Assembly: GCF_019679435.2 (NCBI RefSeq)
Contig: NZ_CP139781.1
Location: 930,001 to 994,000, forward strand
Length of the DNA: 64,000 nucleotides
Direction of reading: 5' to 3'
Source: Actomonas aquatica
GTDB lineage: Bacteria; Verrucomicrobiota; Verrucomicrobiia; Opitutales; Opitutaceae
Position numbers and translations under genes: made by a program. Below, one piece after another: positions 19,162 to 27,601 of this stretch (position 1 is its first letter; every line of letters begins with the position of its first letter). The notes beneath the pieces are model-generated. The model was given only the letters and a program-made list of their open reading frames with translations. It had not been told where the DNA came from and searched no databases.

Positions 19162-20169
19162 ATGAAGGATAAGCTTATTGTTGTCTGCGGCGCCGGCGGT
19201 TTCATCGGCGGACATCTCGTTGCAGACCTTATTCGCCAAGGCCACACGCGCATTCGTGCCGTGGACCTCAAACCCCTCGATCGCTGGTATCAACGTTTCG
19301 ACGACGTCGAAAACCTCACGCTCGACCTCCAAGGCCTCGCGGCCTGCCGCACCGCGGTGAAGGACGCGGCCTGGGTCTACAACCTCGCCGCCGACATGGG
19401 CGGCATGGGCTTCATCGAGAACAACAAAGCGCTGTGCATGCTCACGGTGCTCATCAACACCCACCTCCTGCAGGCCGCCCGCGAAGTCGGCGTGGAGCGC
19501 TTCTTCTACTCCTCCTCCGCCTGCGTTTACGCGCACGACAAGCAGACCGATCCGACCATCACCGGCCTCCGCGAAGAGGATGCCTACCCCGCGATGCCCG
19601 AGGACGGTTACGGCTGGGAGAAACTCTTCTCCGAGCGCATGTGCCGCCACTTCACCGAGGACTTCGGTCTGCTGACCCGCGTGGCGCGCTACCACAATGT
19701 TTACGGCCCCCACGGCACCTTCGACGGTGGTCGTGAAAAGGCCCCGGCCGCCATCTGCCGCAAGGTCATCAACGCCAAGCTGGCCGGCACCAATGACATC
19801 GAAATCTGGGGCTCGGGCGAACAGACCCGCTCCTTCATGTTCATCGACGACTGCCTGCAGGGCACCCAGGCCATCATGCGCAGCGCCGACATCACCTTCC
19901 CGATCAATCTCGGCAGCGAGGAGAAGGTCTCGATCAACCAGCTCGTCGACATCGTCGAATCCATCGCCGGCATCGAGCTCAAGCGGAACTACAACCTCGA
20001 CGCGCCGAAGGGCGTGAACGGCCGTAATTCCGAAAACACCCTCATCCGCAAGATGCTCGGCTGGGAGCCCTCCATCTCCCTGCGCACTGGCATGGAAAAG
20101 ACCTACGCTTGGATCTACGACCAGATCAAATCCGGCGCCTCCAAGGACTCCGTGGTCAACATCGCCTGA
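19162..20169 (+). CDS. GDP-mannose 3,5-epimerase homologue (extended SDR)
   Basis: A 335-residue NAD-dependent sugar-nucleotide epimerase. The Rossmann 'GAGGFIGGHLV' is at 10-20. The match to plant GDP-D-mannose 3,5-epimerase is unusually specific: 'AADMGGMGFI', 'SSACVYA', 'DGYGWEKL' and 'GPHGTFDGGREKAPAA' are all present, and Cys121, Tyr150, Lys154 and Lys193 have the same spacing (29, 4, 39) as the catalytic Cys145, Tyr174, Lys178 and Lys217 of the Arabidopsis enzyme. The expected products are GDP-L-galactose and GDP-L-gulose, here presumably for surface glycan rather than ascorbate. It is followed by a nucleotide-sugar dehydrogenase after 56 bp. Confidence 0.88.
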   Translation: MKDKLIVVCGAGGFIGGHLVADLIRQGHTRIRAVDLKPLDRWYQRFDDVENLTLDLQGLAACRTAVKDAAWVYNLAADMGGMGFIENNKALCMLTVLINTHLLQAAREVGVERFFYSSSACVYAHDKQTDPTITGLREEDAYPAMPEDGYGWEKLFSERMCRHFTEDFGLLTRVARYHNVYGPHGTFDGGREKAPAAICRKVINAKLAGTNDIEIWGSGEQTRSFMFIDDCLQGTQAIMRSADITFPINLGSEEKVSINQLVDIVESIAGIELKRNYNLDAPKGVNGRNSENTLIRKMLGWEPSISLRTGMEKTYAWIYDQIKSGASKDSVVNIA

Positions 20170-20225
20170 ACCTTCGTCTCGGCCCCCATCCCGCCCCTCT
20201 TCCCGCTCTCCCGCGATCTCACACA

Positions 20226-21590
20226 ATGACTGAAAACGTCTCCATCATCGGACTTGGAAAACTCGGCGCCAGCATGGTTGCCGGCATGGCCTCACGCGGC
20301 CTCAACGTCATCGGCGTCGACATCAACCGCAATGCGGTCGATGCTGTGAACGCCGGCCGCGCGCCCGTCCAGGAAACCGGGTTGGATGAGATGATCGGCC
20401 AGCACCGCGAGCGCATCCGCGCCACCCTCGATACCACCGAGGCGGTGCTCCAGTCCGACATCAGTTTTGTGATCGTGCCGACTCCGAGCGACGAGCGCGG
20501 GGCCTTCACGCTGCAATACGCGTCCTATGCGTTCAAAGCGCTCGGCCAGGCGTTGAAGAAGAAGGACGGTTACCACGTCATCGTGCTCACCAGCACGGTT
20601 CTCCCTGGTGCCACCCGCCATGGTCTGCTGCCCATTCTGGAGAAAGAATCCGGCAAAGTCTGCGGCCGCGACTTCGGTCTCTGCTACAATCCCGAGTTCA
20701 TTGCGCTGGGATCGGTCATCCGCGACTTCCTGAATCCCGACTTCTACCTGCTCGGGCAGTTCGACGAGCGCTCCGGCGACTTGCTCGAATCGGTCCACAA
20801 CAAGGTGTCCGAGAACGCCGCGCCGGTGAAGCGCATGACCATCGAGAACGCCGAGTTGGCCAAGATCGCGGTCAACAGCTACGTCACCATGAAGATCTCC
20901 TTCGCCAACATGCTGTCGGAGTTCTGCGAGAACATCCCGGGTGGTGACGTCGACGTGGTTTCCGATGCCCTCGGCATGGACAAGCGCATCGGGCGCAAAT
21001 ACCTCACCGGCGGTTTCGGTTTTGGTGGCCCCTGCTTCCCCCGCGACAACGTCGCGCTCAACTTCATGGGCAACTCGCTCGACGTCGACAGCCGCCTCTT
21101 GGCCGAAAACGACGACTACAACCGCAACCTCGCCAAACGCTACGTCGCCCGCCTCCAGCGCGACCTGCCGAAGGGCGCCAATGTGGCGGTCCTCGGTCTC
21201 GCCTACAAAGCCCACTCTCACGTTATCGAGGAATCCCCCGGCATCCTGCTGTGCAAAGCCCTCTCCGAGGCCGGCTATCGCGTGATCGGCCACGACAATC
21301 TGGCGGCCCCTTACGCGGAAACCGCGTTGAAGATGAGCTCGCTGGTAACCGACTCCCTCGAGGAAGCCCTCAAAGACGCCCAAGTGGTGCTCATCACCAC
21401 CAACGATCCGGACTACCTCGCCCTCACCGCCGACCAAGTCGCTCGCGACCAGGACAGCGTCACGATCGTCGACTTCTGGCGGACCCTCGGTCACTTGGCA
21501 GAGGACTCGCGCGTGCGCTACCTCCCCATGGGTCGCTGTCTCGACGACGCCGGCGCCGCCGAAAAACTCGAGCCGCTCTGGACGTCCTAA
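20226..21590 (+). CDS. UDP-glucose/GDP-mannose dehydrogenase family protein
   Basis: A 454-residue enzyme that oxidises C6 of a nucleotide hexose to the uronic acid using two NAD+. Features are the N-terminal Rossmann 'IIGLGKLGASMVAGMASRG', 'ISFVIVPTPSDERG', 'CYNPEFIALGSVIRDF' (substrate loop), the catalytic Cys270 in 'FGFGGPCFPRDN' and the C-terminal 'VLGLAYKAHSHVIEESPG'. The start at 20226 gives 'MTENVSIIGLG'; the in-frame extension upstream overlaps the epimerase and is rejected. Motifs do not separate UDP-Glc, UDP-ManNAc and GDP-Man users; the GME-like neighbour makes a GDP-sugar substrate plausible, by inference only. Confidence 0.9.
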   Translation: MTENVSIIGLGKLGASMVAGMASRGLNVIGVDINRNAVDAVNAGRAPVQETGLDEMIGQHRERIRATLDTTEAVLQSDISFVIVPTPSDERGAFTLQYASYAFKALGQALKKKDGYHVIVLTSTVLPGATRHGLLPILEKESGKVCGRDFGLCYNPEFIALGSVIRDFLNPDFYLLGQFDERSGDLLESVHNKVSENAAPVKRMTIENAELAKIAVNSYVTMKISFANMLSEFCENIPGGDVDVVSDALGMDKRIGRKYLTGGFGFGGPCFPRDNVALNFMGNSLDVDSRLLAENDDYNRNLAKRYVARLQRDLPKGANVAVLGLAYKAHSHVIEESPGILLCKALSEAGYRVIGHDNLAAPYAETALKMSSLVTDSLEEALKDAQVVLITTNDPDYLALTADQVARDQDSVTIVDFWRTLGHLAEDSRVRYLPMGRCLDDAGAAEKLEPLWTS

Positions 21591-21633
21591 GTCCGGCATA
21601 GATTCGGCTTACGGGACCCCAGCCAAACAAGAA

Positions 21634-23817
21634 ATGTCGACCCGCCGACCAATCGAGGAGCGACCAAATCGGGTTACAAACCGATGGATGTGGCTCACGT
21701 GGGTAACGGCTTGGGCATTGGGAAACCTCTCACTGCTTTTATTTCGCGAAGGGTTTCCCTTTCCTCCCTTCGATCAAATCGACACCTGGTTTTACACGGG
21801 GTTCATGTGGAACCTTACGCGTTGGAATGAGCTCTACCCCTCTACCTACTATGCAGCGCGAGTGAGCTGGCTCTTCCCTGCCGCACTGATCCACTCTCTC
21901 CTTCCTGCAATCTGGGCCAATATCGTCCTCAAAATGACGTTCTCTGGCCTCTTGTCTTGGGCGTGGGGATTCATCGGTTGGCGAGTAGGTGGGAAGAGCG
22001 TGGCCACCACCGGCGTTCTATTGGCCGTTTTTGCGCCCCAAGTCATTATTGCGCTTCACGGCGACTACACCGACACCGCCTTCTTGGTCTACTCCGCGCT
22101 CGCGGTTGCATTCATATTTGGGGCCGCAACCTCCAAACACGCCTGGCTTTGGATGATCGGAGTGGGGGTCGCCTTAACCTTCACCGGTTTGGCGAACATA
22201 GGTATTTTAACCTTTGTCGGGGTGGGAATCGTGCTCTTCCACTTAATGTGGATCCCGGGCACGTTCTTAACCCAACTGCTCCGGCTGGCCGGATACGTCT
22301 GCACTGCTGCGGCGACAATCGGCATTTTGCAGTGGATCCACTACAAAATGGGCGGAAACGAGTTCCTTTTTGCGGCTCAGATACGTCTGGCAAATATCCT
22401 CAATACCGAGGGCACTGCGAACGAATGGTTCATCCCGGGATGGGACTGGGCCGTGCAGGCCACCCAACTCGTTTTACCCGCCTCTGCGGTATTTGGCGGC
22501 GCGGCCTACCTGTTCACCTCCAAACGGTGGTATTCGGAGTCAAATCACGCGATTCTGTCACTTTTGGCGGGCCTTTGCATGTCGTTGATGATCGCGGGCT
22601 ACCTGCAATTTCGCGGCACAATGGCACTGAGCTCATTCTACTATTCTGTCGCGTTTCTCTCCCTGAGCATCCCGCTCCTACTGGCCTTGCTCGGGAAATT
22701 CAGCCTCTCGGAAACCGCATCCAAGTGGTGGAGCCTGTTTACCGCCGGCGCACTCGCGTTTGTTGCCCTCGTGCCTTGGCCCATGCTTTATAGTAAAGGG
22801 TTTTTATGGTGGCGAACGATCTGGGGTGATTCAGAAGCATTCCTCTTTGGCAGTTGGGGTATTATTTCCATAGCCGCCGCACTACTCCTCGGCGTTCGAA
22901 ATCGGTTCTCCTTCATTCGCCGGATCCACCCGACCATCTACCTCGTTGCTGTGGTTTACCTGAGTATGCCGAGAACCTTTCCGCATTTCAGCTACTCGGA
23001 CCGCCTGCAACAACGCTACTCAGCGATCTACCAAGCGACGCAATACCTTCAGGAAACGACCGAGCAAAAACCGCTCTTCTGGATAAACCCCGATTTCGAT
23101 GACGCGTGGTCCCTCGCATCGGTGCACATTTACGGCTTCAGCCTCTACACCATGGACCCCTTCCCTGAGGTTTCGGATCCGTTTCTAACCCCCAGCCCAG
23201 TGGTGCTCGCAGTTGAACCGGGAAAAGGCGAAGAGGCGCTAGTTGCAGCACAAGACCGCCTTGCTCGCTCAGGTTTTTCCGTCGAAAACCTGAAAACAAA
23301 GAGAATCGACGCGAACGATGGAATCGGGTTCGACCTATTAGTGTTTGATGTCGGTCTCCTCCCCATCGATCCCGCCTCTCCCCCCGCTGACATCAAGCCA
23401 CTTCAAATCATCAGCGCTTTAGAGTATTCCGGAGAGCACTCTTACCTGAAAGAGCTGGGCTTTTTTAATCACAATGGCGGACATGTTTCCATTCAAACCA
23501 CCGACCATGTCGCAAGGTTTGTTCGAACAACGCCCATCGATTACGCATTCACCCATTGGCGCGAACTCCCCAAAACAGGTCATAGTCGCCACCTCATCAT
23601 TGAGTTCTACTTCAATCATGGAGGGCATACCAAAGTCGCCATCGAAGATGAACACCTCCGCCAGTTCCACATCATGGACTTTACCGAACCGGGGCGTCAT
23701 GTTCGCCAACTGCCGGTGCCCAACGATTCAAAGTTTTTCCGCTTTCGCTTCTACTCCCCCACCGAAGAAAGTGCGCCCCTTCCAACCAATATCATTATTC
23801 ACGAAGCACCTAAATAA
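21634..23817 (+). CDS. Multi-spanning membrane protein, possible GT-C glycosyltransferase
   Basis: A 727-residue protein that I do not recognise with certainty. Roughly 10-12 hydrophobic helices fill residues 20-460, and the last ~260 residues are soluble with alternating beta-strand patterns, presumably extracytoplasmic. An acidic 'FPPFDQIDTWFY' in the first loop after helix 1 is where GT-C enzymes keep their catalytic Asp. Architecture and neighbourhood (GtrB-like GT2 nearby) fit a polyprenyl-phosphate-sugar-dependent transferase, but the soluble tail lacks the 'HAPS...DRG...DW' module found in the GT-C-like genes further right. Its codon use is visibly A/T-richer than genes on either side, and it opens the cassette that runs to about 27.4 kb. 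Confidence 0.6.
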   Translation: MSTRRPIEERPNRVTNRWMWLTWVTAWALGNLSLLLFREGFPFPPFDQIDTWFYTGFMWNLTRWNELYPSTYYAARVSWLFPAALIHSLLPAIWANIVLKMTFSGLLSWAWGFIGWRVGGKSVATTGVLLAVFAPQVIIALHGDYTDTAFLVYSALAVAFIFGAATSKHAWLWMIGVGVALTFTGLANIGILTFVGVGIVLFHLMWIPGTFLTQLLRLAGYVCTAAATIGILQWIHYKMGGNEFLFAAQIRLANILNTEGTANEWFIPGWDWAVQATQLVLPASAVFGGAAYLFTSKRWYSESNHAILSLLAGLCMSLMIAGYLQFRGTMALSSFYYSVAFLSLSIPLLLALLGKFSLSETASKWWSLFTAGALAFVALVPWPMLYSKGFLWWRTIWGDSEAFLFGSWGIISIAAALLLGVRNRFSFIRRIHPTIYLVAVVYLSMPRTFPHFSYSDRLQQRYSAIYQATQYLQETTEQKPLFWINPDFDDAWSLASVHIYGFSLYTMDPFPEVSDPFLTPSPVVLAVEPGKGEEALVAAQDRLARSGFSVENLKTKRIDANDGIGFDLLVFDVGLLPIDPASPPADIKPLQIISALEYSGEHSYLKELGFFNHNGGHVSIQTTDHVARFVRTTPIDYAFTHWRELPKTGHSRHLIIEFYFNHGGHTKVAIEDEHLRQFHIMDFTEPGRHVRQLPVPNDSKFFRFRFYSPTEESAPLPTNIIIHEAPK

Positions 23818-23945
23818 CTTTGGGGAGTTCCCCGGAACCACTCACTCCTCTGGTATACGCACTCTTACGCTAAACCCGACGCCTGATTCGAAGGGCAGCT
23901 CAAAAACCACTTTATCGGAACACCTCCACATTTGATTTAAATCAC

Positions 23946-24782
23946 GTGGCGAAAACAGACCAAAACACAACCTGCCCTGTTTGCGGTGGCATTTCTAAGT
24001 ATTCGGGAGAACACACCGAAGCGACCATCATGCGCTGCACTGCTTGCGGTCACCGCTATAGCTTGCTCAAGGGAGAACCCGAAAGCTATTCCGCCGAGTA
24101 TTTCTTGGAGGCTCACCGAAATTGGTTCAATAATCCCAACACTCCTTTATTCCAAAAAGTTACTGATGGATTGAGGGAGCTTCCGGCTGGAGCCCGCGTC
24201 CTTGATGTGGGTTGCGGCAAGGGCGATTTTCTCAAATACCTGCACGGTCAACGACCAGACCTCGAACTCTGCGGTTTGGATCTTAGTCCAAATCAAGACG
24301 TGCCCGGCATAACATTCGTCCAGAGCCTGGTTGAAGAATACGAACCCACTGAACCTTATGATGCTTTGGTCACCATGGCGGTGATCGAACATATCGACGA
24401 CATCCAAGGTTTTGCCCAGAAGCTCAGCGACCTTGTCAAACCCAATGGGTTGGTTGTAGTAATGACCCTCGACGACACTAGTTTACTCTACAAACTCGGT
24501 CGGCTATTCCGAAAATTCGGAATCAACATCATATACAACCGGATTTACCAAGCCCATCACCTCAACCATTTTAATCGTGTCAGCTTACAGACTCTTTTGG
24601 AGCGCGCCGACATGGAATTGGTCGAATACCACGGGCATAACGTCCCACTTGCAGCGATCGACATTCCTGCAACTGGCTTACTCCAAAAGGTTTTAAGGGC
24701 TGGAGTCTGGGGCGTCTTTAATCTCAGCGAACTGACCGGAAATACCTATCTACAAACCTTGTTCATGCGTTCAAAGAGGTAA
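23946..24782 (+). CDS. Class I SAM methyltransferase with N-terminal zinc ribbon
   Basis: A 278-residue methyltransferase. The N-terminus has two CxxC knuckles, 'CPVCGG' (10-15) and 'CTACGH', likely binding one zinc ion; this pattern is common in sugar and secondary-metabolite methyltransferases of polysaccharide clusters. The SAM site is 'VLDVGCGKGDFLKYL' near 80, with 'GLDLS' as motif II and 'ALVTMAVIEHIDDIQGF' as motif IV/post-I. The start is GTG at 23946. It probably O-methylates a glycan or an intermediate; the acceptor is unknown. It is on the plus strand, tail to tail with the next methyltransferase. Confidence 0.85.
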   Translation: MAKTDQNTTCPVCGGISKYSGEHTEATIMRCTACGHRYSLLKGEPESYSAEYFLEAHRNWFNNPNTPLFQKVTDGLRELPAGARVLDVGCGKGDFLKYLHGQRPDLELCGLDLSPNQDVPGITFVQSLVEEYEPTEPYDALVTMAVIEHIDDIQGFAQKLSDLVKPNGLVVVMTLDDTSLLYKLGRLFRKFGINIIYNRIYQAHHLNHFNRVSLQTLLERADMELVEYHGHNVPLAAIDIPATGLLQKVLRAGVWGVFNLSELTGNTYLQTLFMRSKR

Positions 24783-24861
24783 TTAGCAGTAGCTATACCA
24801 CATCAGAAGCGCCAAGGTTGAGGCTCCCCGCCCCCAAGCCTAAACGCTTTTTATAAAACCA

Positions 24862-25542
24862 TCACCTGGACCTACGCAACCTGACGTAGTATTGAGCCCC
24901 CATAGGTATGGCTGAAAGCCAAGGTTCCACAAAGCGAAGGAAGGACAGTTGAGCCGGAAAGAACAATGTGTAGCCCGACTTGTCCAACTCCAAACCGGCC
25001 CCTCTCGCGATCGAAACCGTTTCGCTCCGCGGCAGCATGACCGCGTTTACATCGAAGGGGCATCGCTCAAAAATCCGCTTTGTGACCGGGTTGTAGGGGT
25101 TATGTTCGAAAATATACATAACCCCGGATTCCTTCAGAACCCGCGCACAGGCTTTCAGGGCATCAGATTGTTCTGATTTCGGTATGTGATGGAAGACATT
25201 GGCCGCGAAGATTAGATCAAATTCTTGATTTTGAATCTCATCCATATCCAAAACAAATTTGGCATTAGGATTATTCGCTCTCGCCTGCTTCACTGAATCT
25301 TCTGAAACATCAAATCCCCAAATCTCAGCTCGCGGAAAATATGAGGCGAGAAATTCAATACTTCGTCCCGGACCACATCCAAAATCCAAGATCCGCTCTG
25401 GAGCGCGCTCCTTAAGCTGCTGATTAATCAGCTTAATCTTGTATTCCGCAAAGTAGACATTCTCAGCCATCCCTGGCGGCATTGCTCCCGCCAATACGGC
25501 ATCGTAGTTCGTGGCGAACTTATCGAATTCTTTCTCACTCAT
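24862..25542 (-). CDS. Class I SAM-dependent methyltransferase
   Basis: A 226-residue methyltransferase when started at ATG 25542 ('MSEKEFDKFATNYDAVL'); an ATG at 25557 adds five residues. 'ILDFGCGPGRSIEFLASYFP' is motif I, 'GFDVSEDSVKQAR' motif II, and 'FDLIFAANVFHHIP' the region before strand 4. The C-terminal 'GYTLFFPAQLSFLRFVEPWLSAIP' is amphipathic and may touch the membrane. The start overlaps the 3' end of the GT2 gene by 8 bp, so both are cotranslated. Probable sugar or lipid O-methyltransferase; the acceptor cannot be read. Confidence 0.83.
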   Translation of the reverse strand: MSEKEFDKFATNYDAVLAGAMPPGMAENVYFAEYKIKLINQQLKERAPERILDFGCGPGRSIEFLASYFPRAEIWGFDVSEDSVKQARANNPNAKFVLDMDEIQNQEFDLIFAANVFHHIPKSEQSDALKACARVLKESGVMYIFEHNPYNPVTKRIFERCPFDVNAVMLPRSETVSIARGAGLELDKSGYTLFFPAQLSFLRFVEPWLSAIPMGAQYYVRLRRSR

Positions 25543-26500
25543 TCGATTTATTAGCAACGTTCACCAGCCGCCCAACACTAAACTGCGGCTTTTTGTTCAG
25601 CTTCAAATATGTGCGCCCCATATACTCGCCAATCATCCCAAGACAAAGAGTTTGTATTCCGCCGATGAATAGAATGGTGGTGACGACCGATGCCCACCCA
25701 GCTTGGATATCTGGATACATCAACTTTCCGACAACTACCGCCACCAACATAAGCATGCTAAGAAACGAGAGAGTAATACCCAGAAAGGAAACCACTCTCA
25801 AGGGGAATACCGAGAAGCTGGTGGCCATTTTCAGCCATAGGGATACTGAATTTATAAGATTGTAGTTACCAGCCCCCGACTCCCGCTCTTGGTGCTCAAT
25901 ATCAATTGTAGCAATCGATCGAGTCACGTCTAAGATCAAACCATCGATATAGGGATAAGGACCGTCATAGCGAACAATCTCATTCACGACCTCGCGGCGC
26001 ATGGCCTTGAACGATGAAAGGTAAAGCCCGGTAGGTTTACTCAACAAACGCGTCGCCACCCAATCGTTAAAACGACTGCCAACCTTTTTCCAGAGCGCAT
26101 GCTTTCGGTTACGATAATTCGTGTAACACACATCGTAACCCTCCTTAAGGGCGGAAAGAAGTTCCGCAATCGCTGAAGGAGGATGCTGTAGGTCATCATC
26201 CATTATAACTACATAACAGCCACTGCTGAGGTTAAGCCCGGCCATAGTGGCGTTATGTTGGCCAAAATTGCGTCGCAACCCAACCCCCTTGACCCATGGG
26301 TTTGCTGTCGCCAGTTCAAGGATAACATCCCAGCTGTTATCCGGACTGGCATCATTTACCAAAATCAACTCGAACTGCCCCTCGAGCCCCAAGGCCTTCA
26401 TTTCCGTTGCGACCACCGCTACCAGCTTCGGCAAAATGGATTCGCTCCGATAAACCGGAACGACTATCGACAGAACGGGAGCGTCATCCATTTTACCCAT
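25535..26500 (-). CDS. GtrB/ArnC-like polyprenyl-phosphate glycosyltransferase (GT2)
   Basis: A 321-residue membrane GT2. The GT-A domain has 'LSIVVPVYRSESILPKLV', 'LILVNDASPDNSW' and the DxD-type 'VIMDDDLQHPP' near residue 100; 'LRRNFGQHNATMAGL' and 'GAGNYNLINSVSLWLKM' are typical of the DPM1/GtrB/ArnC subgroup. Two C-terminal membrane helices lie near 230-300. Relatives load a sugar onto undecaprenyl phosphate at the inner membrane; the lipid-linked sugar is then flipped and used by a GT-C transferase. It overlaps the SDR gene upstream by 8 bp and the methyltransferase downstream by 8 bp, giving a three-gene minus-strand operon. Confidence 0.87.
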   Translation of the reverse strand: MGKMDDAPVLSIVVPVYRSESILPKLVAVVATEMKALGLEGQFELILVNDASPDNSWDVILELATANPWVKGVGLRRNFGQHNATMAGLNLSSGCYVVIMDDDLQHPPSAIAELLSALKEGYDVCYTNYRNRKHALWKKVGSRFNDWVATRLLSKPTGLYLSSFKAMRREVVNEIVRYDGPYPYIDGLILDVTRSIATIDIEHQERESGAGNYNLINSVSLWLKMATSFSVFPLRVVSFLGITLSFLSMLMLVAVVVGKLMYPDIQAGWASVVTTILFIGGIQTLCLGMIGEYMGRTYLKLNKKPQFSVGRLVNVANKSNE

Positions 26501-27182
26501 AATACTTCCTCACCAGATTATCCAGATACGCATCATTAAAACCAAGCGAAAGCGTGCGGAGAATTTCAGCAATGCCTGCGATATCGACCTCATACGCTCC
26601 CCCCTTTTTTTCTTCGACGGTCGAAGCTTTCACCCCCAGCACACGTTCAAATGACTCAATGATCTCCCCCACTCGATAATTCCGGGGATTTGCGACGTTC
26701 AAAACTCTGTTTTGCCCCGTCCCTTGATCAATGATCGCAGCGCAGATACGCTCGATATCGTCGATATCCAAGAGATTGCGCTTAGCCCCGGTCCAGACCT
26801 TTACCTGCGCTCCCGCTCGAATCTTGTTGTAGAGACTATTTAAGAGGGTGTGTGGGTTTGCCGAGCGCCCCACTGCTTGGGGTAATCTCACGATAAGAAA
26901 ATTATTCGATTCGCTGACCAATCGTTCCATGGCCAGTTTGTGCTTCACATACAGCGTCTGCGCCCGATCAGGATCGTAGATGCTGCATGTGCTGAAATAC
27001 ACCAACATGCATTCAGGTTGCAATTCCTTCAGGGTAGTCGAGAGCCGATCCTTCTCCCGGGCAAACTCCCCTGCATCGACACAGGAAGAATTGGAAACAC
27101 CAGCGGCGTAGACACACACGTTCTCGGTGGCCTCAAACCTCCGCAGAAATACACCTGCCAATAGACCTGATCCGACAACCAT
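26493..27182 (-). CDS. Short NAD-dependent epimerase/dehydratase (SDR)
   Basis: A 229-residue extended-SDR-like protein, shorter than the usual ~300. The nucleotide-binding 'VVGSGLLAG' is right at the N-terminus with the first beta-strand nearly absent, and an in-frame TAG two codons upstream rules out a longer form. The active site is present: 'FSTCSIYD' supplies the Ser/Thr and Tyr78/Lys82 in 'YVKHK' the catalytic pair. 'RNLLDIDDIERICAAII' and 'NVANPRNYRVGEI' are standard C-terminal epimerase segments. It probably acts on a nucleotide sugar, with a reaction (reduction, epimerisation or dehydration) that motifs cannot fix. It is the first gene of the minus-strand trio. Confidence 0.8.
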   Translation of the reverse strand: MVVGSGLLAGVFLRRFEATENVCVYAAGVSNSSCVDAGEFAREKDRLSTTLKELQPECMLVYFSTCSIYDPDRAQTLYVKHKLAMERLVSESNNFLIVRLPQAVGRSANPHTLLNSLYNKIRAGAQVKVWTGAKRNLLDIDDIERICAAIIDQGTGQNRVLNVANPRNYRVGEIIESFERVLGVKASTVEEKKGGAYEVDIAGIAEILRTLSLGFNDAYLDNLVRKYYG

Positions 27183-27447
27183 GACCTAACTGGCGAGAAT
27201 TGAGGCTAGCTGCCTTTCGAAGTTTACCATTCCCATGTGCTCAAACGGGAACTTTTCGTGAGCGCCACATGGTGCAGCAAGCATTTTGTCTCCCCTCCCC
27301 AAGACCAACCCGTTTCTGCGCTCCTTTATTTTGTCGCCGCAAGCACGCCCGTCCCATCAGCCGAGGGTATGCGAGGGACAGCCGAAGCGCCATCGTTCTT
27401 ACCTTCCCCCTGCCCCCCCGCCTTCCCAGACACGCCCTAAAGCGGTC
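27183..27447. other. Non-coding junction sequence at cassette edge
   Basis: This 265-bp stretch has no supportable gene. Short plus-strand ORFs cross it but show no family pattern. It lies between the start of the minus-strand SDR gene and the aminotransferase scrap, so it must contain the SDR operon promoter (read leftward) and the recombination junction. I see no terminal inverted repeats, target duplication or transposase remnant. Confidence 0.6.
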
Positions 27448-27537
27448 AGTGAACGCCTCCTGCGCTTACCGCTCTACAATACCCTGGATGACGCCACTCA
27501 GGACCGTGTGATTGAGGCAATTCTGGACTTCGCCTGA
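27448..27537 (+). pseudogene. C-terminal remnant of a WecE/RffA-type sugar aminotransferase
   Basis: In one frame ending at a TGA, about 29 residues read 'SERLLRLPLYNTLDDATQDR' followed by 'VIEAILDFA'. This is the signature tail of DegT/DnrJ/EryC1 PLP-dependent aminotransferases of the WecE group; E. coli WecE ends with a closely similar 'LLRLPLFYNLSP...VI..LL.Y'. Nothing upstream in this frame resembles the rest of the enzyme, which lacks its active-site Lys and PLP domain here. It is therefore the 3' scrap of a gene whose body was lost, probably when the A/T-richer block to its left arrived. The glycosyltransferase 64 bp downstream would have been its operon partner. Confidence 0.75.
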
Positions 27538-27601
27538 GACCGCCTCTCAGGCCTTGCCTCCGAAGGAAGCAGGCGTTGGCCTCTTCCCTTTTAACACGTC
27601 C

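Noticed and set aside
27200-27511. 103-residue plus-strand ORF in the cassette junction
   Set aside because: No family resemblance and in a different frame from the aminotransferase scrap; best read as non-coding.
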